DNA of 10,194 nucleotides. Origin: JAHJQQ01 sp964458835. GTDB lineage: Bacteria; Pseudomonadota; Gammaproteobacteria; Thiohalobacterales; Thiohalobacteraceae. Where the stretch lies: assembly GCA_964458835.1 (NCBI GenBank), contig CAYWKV010000108.1, forward strand, positions 1 to 10,194. The letters run 5' to 3'. The notes under the pieces were generated by a model. The model was not told where the DNA came from. It searched no databases and saw nothing but the letters and a program-made list of their open reading frames with translations. This document shows, in pieces, positions 6,521-10,194 of this stretch. The position numbers and the translations under genes are program-made. How positions within the stretch are numbered: the stretch's first letter is position 1; each line of letters begins with the position of its first letter.

Positions 6521-7423
6521 ATGACGCTCATCGCCATACTCGCCAGCCTCCTGCTGGAACGCCTGCTCGATCACGTCCAGGGTCTGCGGCGCTACGAGCG
6601 TTATGCGGACTACGTCGAGTGGATGCGTCAGCGTCTGCGCGGCGATCCCTGGGAGGGGCGCCTGGGCGTGCTCGTCCTGCTGGCGCCGCCGCTGTTGATC
6701 ACCGCCATGCTGCAGGCGGGACTCGAGGATGCCCTGTTCGGCCTGCTGGGCCTGCTGTTCGCCGTCGCCGTGCTGCTGTTCTGCCTGGGGCCCCGCGATC
6801 TGGGGCACGAGCTGGCGCAATACCGCGAGGCACTGATCTCCGGCAACGACGAACTCGCGATGCGCCTGGCGCGCACCCTGCTGGGCCATGAACCGCCGCC
6901 GCAGGCCGGCGCGCAGGCGCGGGCCGTCACCGAGGCCGTGCTGGTGCAGGCCAACGTGCGCGTGTTCGGCGTGCTGTTCTGGTTCGCCATCCTCGGCCCG
7001 GTGGGTGCCGTGCTGTACCGGGCGGTGACCGAGCTGCGTCTGCACACCCTGCAGGACAGCGACGAGTTCGCCTGGGCGGCGCGCCAGCTCACCGAGATCC
7101 TCGACTGGGTGCCGGCGCGGCTGACGGCCATGGGCTATGCCCTGTCGGGCGACTTCGAGGCGGCGGTGGCGCGCTGGCGGGCGGCCTCGGCGGGTGCCGA
7201 CCACTGGCTGGTGCCGGCGTCGCAGGTGCTGACCGCCGCCGGCTGCGGCGCCCTGGACATGGACGAGACCGAGGCGGGTGACGGCGGTGACGAAGAGGAT
7301 CGCATCGACGAGAGCGTCGCCTGGGACCGGACGCTGCAGTCCGCCATGGCGCTGGTGTGGCGCACCCTGTCCCTCTGGATCGTGATCATCGCCCTGCTCA
7401 CCCTGGCCGGCTGGACGGGGTAG
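6521..7423 (+). CDS. ampE: Regulatory signalling modulator protein AmpE
   Basis: A 300-residue inner-membrane protein of the AmpE family, encoded after ampD as in Enterobacteria and Pseudomonas. AmpE has been described as a sensor or modulator acting with AmpD in beta-lactamase induction, but its biochemical role is poorly known. The N-terminus MTLIAILASLLLERLLDHVQ resembles the E. coli start (MTL...LIFERLF). Hydrophobic segments lie near residues 2-12, 48-66, 70-90, 147-168 and 283-298. The stretch LDWVPARLTAMGYALSGDFE (194-213) followed by a Trp is a family hallmark, with SQVLTAAGCGAL at 234-245. An acidic loop (246-264) precedes the last membrane segment. The start is ATG at 6521; no clear Shine-Dalgarno is seen, so translation may depend on readthrough from ampD. 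Palindrome locus 3 begins 18 bp after its stop. Confidence 0.92.
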   Translation: MTLIAILASLLLERLLDHVQGLRRYERYADYVEWMRQRLRGDPWEGRLGVLVLLAPPLLITAMLQAGLEDALFGLLGLLFAVAVLLFCLGPRDLGHELAQYREALISGNDELAMRLARTLLGHEPPPQAGAQARAVTEAVLVQANVRVFGVLFWFAILGPVGAVLYRAVTELRLHTLQDSDEFAWAARQLTEILDWVPARLTAMGYALSGDFEAAVARWRAASAGADHWLVPASQVLTAAGCGALDMDETEAGDGGDEEDRIDESVAWDRTLQSAMALVWRTLSLWIVIIALLTLAGWTG

Positions 7424-7511
7424 CGATGCGGCAGAATATCGATGGCCACGAAATCCGCGAAACCCACGAAACGTGCCATAACGATACCGGTGCGGCTCCC
7501 GCAGGGAGGGA

Positions 7512-7695
7512 CTAGCCTGGACTATTCATGAACGACCTACTGCGGCCGCCGATATGCCTGACAAGACAGCGCGTGCTCCCTCCAGGTGCTCGACATACTG
7601 TCGAGTATGCCTGCGCGCCTTCCGGTCCGCGCCACGCTGTCTTGTCAGGCATCTCGACGCCCTCGCTACGGCAGTTCATGAATAGTCCAGGCTAG
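7512..7695. repeat. 184-bp nested hairpin element (MITE-like or structured RNA)
   Basis: The ends are a perfect 22-bp inverted repeat (7512-7533 and 7674-7695) starting CTAGCCTGGACTATTCATG. About 20 bp inside each arm is a perfect 18-bp inverted repeat, ATGCCTGACAAGACAGCG (7554-7571 and 7635-7652). In the centre CTCGACA (7589-7595) pairs with TGTCGAG (7599-7605) around TAC. The pieces between them pair only partly, so the whole could fold as one long interrupted hairpin. There is no open frame for a transposase. It may be a small non-autonomous element lying inside palindrome locus 3, or a structured RNA. Confidence 0.8.
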
Positions 7696-7717
7696 CGGAA
7701 CGTATCGCGTCGGATAA

Positions 7718-7748
7718 GTTCGGCCCCGGGTAAATGGTCCCGCCGAAC
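7718..7748. repeat. Small hairpin
   Basis: GTTCGGC (7718-7724) pairs perfectly with GCCGAAC (7742-7748) around a 17-bp loop. It sits between the nested hairpin element and the next hairpin. It has no T-tract, and its function is unknown. Confidence 0.5.
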
Positions 7749-7758
7749 CCTTCCGGCA

Positions 7759-7809
7759 CATTACGGCCTGCGGCCTGATGCGCCCCGCACGAGCCGCGCC
7801 GCCGTAATG
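7759..7809. repeat. GC-rich hairpin with CATTACGGC ends
   Basis: CATTACGGC (7759-7767) pairs perfectly with GCCGTAATG (7801-7809), and the interior has further GCGGC/GCCGC complementarity. It lies directly inside the right arm of palindrome locus 3. It looks like a REP-type intergenic palindrome. No copy of it was seen elsewhere in the window. Confidence 0.6.
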
Positions 7810-7877
7810 CTTTTTCGTGGGTTTCGTGGATTTCGTGGCCATCCCGTTTCCCCGCGACGTATGAGCTGCAGGCATCC

Positions 7878-8480
7878 ATGACCACCCAGACCACACGCAT
7901 CGATCTGATCCGCCACGGCGAGCCGGAGGGCGGCAGGCGCTACCGCGGGCAGATCGACGATCCGCTGAGCGAGGCGGGCTGGCGGCAGATGTGGGCGGCG
8001 GTCGGCGACGATGTGCCGTGGACCGCGGTCGTCACCTCGCCGCTGTCGCGCTGCCGGGCCTTCGCCGAACGCCTGGCCGGGCGGCATGCCCTGCCGCTGG
8101 CGGTCGACGCGCGGCTGATGGAGATCGGCTTCGGCGCCTGGGAGGGACGCACCGCCGAGCAGTTGCGGGCCGAGGATCCCGAGCAGATCCGGCGCTTCTA
8201 TCACGATCCGGTACACGCGCGGCCGGCGGGCGCCGAGCCGCTGGCCGACTTCCGCGCGCGCGTGGTCGCCGCCTTCGACGACCTGGCGTGCCGGCCGGCC
8301 GGCCAACACCTGCTGGTGGTCACGCACGCCGGGGTGATGCGCGCGCTGGTGGCGCACGTGCTGGGCGCGCCGCTGGAGGCGATCTACCGCATCGAGGTGG
8401 CCTATGCCGCGCTCACCCGCATCCGCCTCGATGGCGAGCGGCCACCGACGCTGGTGGCGCACGCCGGCGGTCGTGTCTAG
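7878..8480 (+). CDS. Histidine phosphatase family protein, probable alpha-ribazole phosphatase (CobC-like)
   Basis: A 200-residue cytoplasmic phosphatase of the histidine phosphatase (phosphoglycerate mutase-like) superfamily. The catalytic set is complete: Arg12-His13-Gly14 in LIRHGE, Arg58 in SPLSRCRAF, the acid Glu82 in LMEIGFGAWEG, and His150 in VTHAG. CobC enzymes remove the 5' phosphate from alpha-ribazole phosphate or from adenosylcobalamin phosphate in B12 nucleotide-loop assembly. Sequence alone does not separate CobC from other small members such as GpmB-like phosphatases. The overlap with a btuF-like gene and the nearby PduO gene make the B12 role the best guess. The ATG at 7878 has only a weak upstream AGG. 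Its last 8 bp overlap the next gene. Confidence 0.88.
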   Translation: MTTQTTRIDLIRHGEPEGGRRYRGQIDDPLSEAGWRQMWAAVGDDVPWTAVVTSPLSRCRAFAERLAGRHALPLAVDARLMEIGFGAWEGRTAEQLRAEDPEQIRRFYHDPVHARPAGAEPLADFRARVVAAFDDLACRPAGQHLLVVTHAGVMRALVAHVLGAPLEAIYRIEVAYAALTRIRLDGERPPTLVAHAGGRV

Positions 8481-9369
8481 CGGTCCGCCCCGGAGGCTGC
8501 GCACCGCCGCGCAGGCATCGCTGTGCGGCCTGGCCTTGCTGCTGGCCTGGTCCGTGCCGGTCGCCGGGGTCCGCGTGGCCGACGATGCCGGGCATGTCCT
8601 GGATCTCGCCGCACCGGCGGTCCGCATCGTCAGCCTCGCCCCGCATGTCACGGAACTGCTGTTCGCCGCCGGGGCCGGCGGGCATGTCGCCGCGGCCGTC
8701 GAGTTCAGCGACTATCCCGACGCGGCGCGTGCGCTGCCGCGCATCGGCGATGCGACGCGCATCGACCTCGAACGTCTGGTGCTGCTCCAGCCGGATCTGG
8801 TCATCGCCTGGGGCAGCGGCACGCCGGCGCGCATGCTGGACGGCGTGCGGCGCCTCGGTCTGCCGCTGTTCCTGTCGGAGCCGCGGCGGCTCGATGCGAT
8901 CGGCGAGCAACTGCGCGTCCTCGGGCGGCTGGCCGGCACGACGGAGGCTGCGGAGCGTGCGGCACGGGACTACGAGCGGCGCCTCGCCGGATTGCGTGCG
9001 CGCTACGCCGGCCTGCCGCGCCGGCCGGTATTCCACCAGCTCGCCCTGCAACCGCTGTTGACGGTGAACCGTGCCCATATCATCAGCGACGTGCTGGCGC
9101 TGTGCGGCGGCGACAACGTGTTCGCGGACCTGCCGGTGCTGACGCCGCGGGTGGACGTCGAGGCGGTGATCGCCGCCCGGCCGGCGGCGGTGGTGTTCGC
9201 GCTGTACCCGGGCGAGGCCCCGGCCGCCACCGAGGCCTTCTGGCGACGCCACGGCCTGGCGGCCGCGACGCGCTTCATCCCCGTCCCCGGCGACCTCATC
9301 CACCGTCCCACGCCGCGCATTCTCGACGGCGCCGCGCAGGTCTGTGCGGAGCTCGCCGATGGATCCTGA
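8473..9369 (+). CDS. btuF: BtuF-like cobalamin-binding periplasmic protein
   Basis: A 298-residue periplasmic substrate-binding protein of the BtuF type, which captures vitamin B12 for the BtuCD importer. The N-terminus is a signal peptide: a basic region PPRRLR, a hydrophobic core (residues 15-31), and probable cleavage near Gly32. The mature part has the expected order: RIVSLAPHVTELLFAAGAG (51-69), FSDYPDAA (78-85), IDLERLVLLQPDLVIAWGSG, a long linking helix, then ALCGGDNVFADLP and PRILDGAAQVC. The Cys in LCGGDNVF and the one near the C-terminus match the pair that forms a disulphide in E. coli BtuF. The start chosen is GTG at 8473, overlapping the phosphatase gene by 8 bp and placing the signal peptide at the N-terminus. 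In-frame ATGs at 8404 and 8431 would add residues read from inside the phosphatase gene. No BtuC or BtuD follows. Confidence 0.9.
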   Translation: MSSGPPRRLRTAAQASLCGLALLLAWSVPVAGVRVADDAGHVLDLAAPAVRIVSLAPHVTELLFAAGAGGHVAAAVEFSDYPDAARALPRIGDATRIDLERLVLLQPDLVIAWGSGTPARMLDGVRRLGLPLFLSEPRRLDAIGEQLRVLGRLAGTTEAAERAARDYERRLAGLRARYAGLPRRPVFHQLALQPLLTVNRAHIISDVLALCGGDNVFADLPVLTPRVDVEAVIAARPAAVVFALYPGEAPAATEAFWRRHGLAAATRFIPVPGDLIHRPTPRILDGAAQVCAELADGS

Positions 9370-9380
9370 AAAACCCGTGT

Positions 9381-9628
9381 CAGCCACAGAAAACACGGAC
9401 AAAACCTTTTTTGCCACGAAACCCACGAAAATCTTTAAGACAAAAACCCTAGCCACGGAAAACACGGAAAGCACGGACGAGTACAGGGCTGCAAACACCG
9501 TGTCCGAGAGACGGTTTTCCCTCTCATACCTTTCGTGGATTTCGTGGGTTTCGTGGCAAAAAAGGTTTTGTCCGTGCTTTCCGTGTTTTCCGTGGCTAGG
9601 GTTTTTGTCTTAAAGATTTTCGTGGCTG
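9381..9628. repeat. Palindromic repeat locus 4 with interleaved 37- and 56-bp perfect inverted repeats
   Basis: This AT-richer stretch between the convergent btuF-like and PduO genes carries two perfect inverted repeats. Repeat A is 37 bp (9394-9430 and 9540-9576). Repeat B is 56 bp (9423-9478 and 9570-9625). Along the strand the order is A, B, a 61-bp centre, A reversed, B reversed. The stems interleave instead of nesting, so they cannot form fully together. Both contain CACGAAA and CACGGAA units; A has a CAAAAAAGG-type run and B an ATCTTTAAGAC segment. Outer ends read CAGCCAC. Either stem could act on transcripts from both sides as a terminator, but no gene function is seen. Confidence 0.93.
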
Positions 9629-9659
9629 GGTTTCGCCTTCGCGGTCTTCGGGTCCGGCC

Positions 9660-10194
9660 TCAGCGCTCGTGCCGCCACAGCACTTCGCCGCCGTCGGCGC
9701 GTGCCAGCACGCGGGCGATCACGAACAGCAGATCGGAAAGGCGGTTGAGGTAGGCGATGGCGGGGGTGTTGACGGGCTCGGTCCGCGTCAGGCTCACCAC
9801 GCGGCGTTCCGCGCGGCGGCACACCGCGCGCGCCACGTGCGCGGTCGCGGCGGCGGCATTGCCGCCGGGGAGGACGAATTCCTTGAGCGGCGGCAGATCG
9901 GCGTTCAGCGCGTCCAGTGCCTGCTCCAGGCGCGCGACATGCGCCTCGCCGATGGCCTGGTGGCCGGGGATGCACAGCTCGCCGCCGAGGTCGAACAGTT
10001 CGTGCTGCGCCTCGGTGAGCAGCGCGCGGATATCCGCCGGCACCGCCGGTTGCGCGAGCAGCAGCCCGATGTGGCTGTTCAGTTCGTCGACGCTGCCGAA
10101 GGCCTCGACGCGCGGGCTGTCCTTGGCCGTGCGCGAGCCGTCGCCCAGGCCGGTATCACCGGCGTCGCCGGTACGCGTGTAGATCTTGGAGAGG
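9660..10194 (-). CDS. PduO-type ATP:cob(I)alamin adenosyltransferase, N-terminus cut by window edge
   Basis: 177 residues are visible and the start lies just beyond the right edge; family members usually begin a few residues earlier. The enzyme transfers the adenosyl group of ATP to cob(I)alamin to make coenzyme B12, in the cytoplasm. The ATP-binding N-terminal motif is TRTGDAGDTGLGDGSR (visible residues 6-21), followed by KDSPRVEAFGSVDELNSHIG. Then come FVLPGG (106-111), the adenosyltransferase signature ARAVCRRAERRVV (121-133) and YLNRLSDLLFVIAR (148-161). All key stretches are intact and the stop is normal. It is convergent with the btuF-like gene, separated by palindrome locus 4. The neighbourhood suggests adenosylation of imported corrinoid. 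Confidence 0.93.
   Translation of the reverse strand, partial: LSKIYTRTGDAGDTGLGDGSRTAKDSPRVEAFGSVDELNSHIGLLLAQPAVPADIRALLTEAQHELFDLGGELCIPGHQAIGEAHVARLEQALDALNADLPPLKEFVLPGGNAAAATAHVARAVCRRAERRVVSLTRTEPVNTPAIAYLNRLSDLLFVIARVLARADGGEVLWRHER

Larger units (their letters stand above)
7442..7842. repeat. Palindromic repeat locus 3 (CACGAAA type), 30-bp arms
   Basis: The left arm (7442-7471) and right arm (7813-7842) are reverse complements over 30 bp with one mismatch (CCGCGAAA on the left, CCACGAAA on the right). Each arm is three 9-bp units, CCACGAAAT, CCACGAAAC and CCACGAAA, behind the outer end ATGG. The arms match those of locus 2 closely. They are 341 bp apart here, against 20 bp at locus 1 and 56 bp at locus 2, because other hairpin sequences lie between them. 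The right arm ends about 35 bp before the histidine phosphatase start. Confidence 0.9.
7424..7877. other. 454-bp gene-free region of nested inverted repeats
   Basis: No credible gene lies between ampE and the histidine phosphatase gene. The region holds, from outside in: CACGAAA-type arms (7442-7471 and 7813-7842), a 22-bp perfect inverted repeat (7512-7533 and 7674-7695), an 18-bp perfect inverted repeat (7554-7571 and 7635-7652), and a small central hairpin (7589-7605). To the right of these are two further hairpins (7718-7748 and 7759-7809). No cobalamin riboswitch box was found, although a B12-related gene follows. Short frames in this stretch are repeat sequence read in frame. Confidence 0.85.

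Noticed and set aside
7512..7695. tRNA or tRNA-like gene
   Set aside because: The multi-stem layout suggested a cloverleaf, but there is no T-loop, no acceptor CCA region and no proper arm spacing.
7424..7877. Cobalamin riboswitch upstream of the B12-related genes
   Set aside because: No B12-box sequence or the usual conserved pieces in order could be found; the region is explained by nested inverted repeats.
7666..7900. Minus-strand frames between ampE and the phosphatase gene
   Set aside because: They read through the hairpins and the right arm of locus 3 and have no features of a protein family.
9381..9628. CRISPR array
   Set aside because: The repeated units are about 9 bp, are arranged as inverted arms and have no unique spacers. 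No cas gene is present.
9344..9753. Short frames in the btuF-PduO gap (for example 9344-9613 and 9535-9753)
   Set aside because: Their residues (Phe, Val, Ser, Trp, Lys and Thr repeats) are the direct translation of the CACGAAA/CACGGAA palindromes.

Overview
The window is a GC-rich, densely coded stretch of bacterial chromosome. The gene set points to a gammaproteobacterium, most likely of the Chromatiales/Ectothiorhodospiraceae type. The clues are an ampD-ampE pair, a YgiM-like (TIGR04211) SH3 protein, a BtuF-type B12-binding protein and a PduO adenosyltransferase. That placement is inference from gene content and base composition. The nine main genes look intact as far as they can be seen. 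No transposase, integrase, phage gene, CRISPR array, rRNA or tRNA was found.

Layout. 1-157 holds a 34-bp-arm palindrome. 158-694 (-) is a flavin reductase-family protein. 695-1053 is a non-coding divergent gap with a second palindrome. 1054-2511 (+) is a glutamate synthase small subunit (GltD) with no large subunit beside it. 2534-3259 (-) is a DUF1624 membrane acyltransferase-like protein, and 3316-4728 (-) is a conserved protein of unknown function; these two probably share a transcript. 4944-5609 (-) is an exported, membrane-anchored SH3/coiled-coil protein. A 276-bp gap then holds a 29-codon ORF whose stop overlaps the ampD start. 5886-6464 (+) is ampD and 6521-7423 (+) is ampE. 7424-7877 is a 454-bp gene-free region built of nested inverted repeats. 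7878-8480 (+) is a histidine phosphatase of the CobC type, overlapping the btuF-like gene 8473-9369 (+). 9370-9659 is another inverted-repeat region. 9660-10194 (-) is a PduO corrinoid adenosyltransferase cut by the window edge.

How the genes fit together. Two functional groups are visible. The first concerns the envelope: the SH3 protein, AmpD (recycling of muropeptides) and AmpE. The second concerns vitamin B12: CobC-like phosphatase, BtuF-like periplasmic binding protein and PduO, which together suggest corrinoid salvage, uptake and adenosylation. The membrane permease and ATPase (BtuCD) and the cob/cbi pathway are not in the window.

The strongest unexplained signal is a family of intergenic palindromes built from short tandem units of about 9 bp, CCACGAAAN or CCACGGAAN, in inverted arms. 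It occurs at four places (40-127, 777-916, 7442-7842, 9381-9628). Three share the same outer end, ATGGCCAC. One carries a separate nested hairpin element inside it. Another has two perfect inverted repeats (56 and 37 bp) in an interleaved order, so only one of the two stems can form at a time. No protein-coding explanation was found for these.
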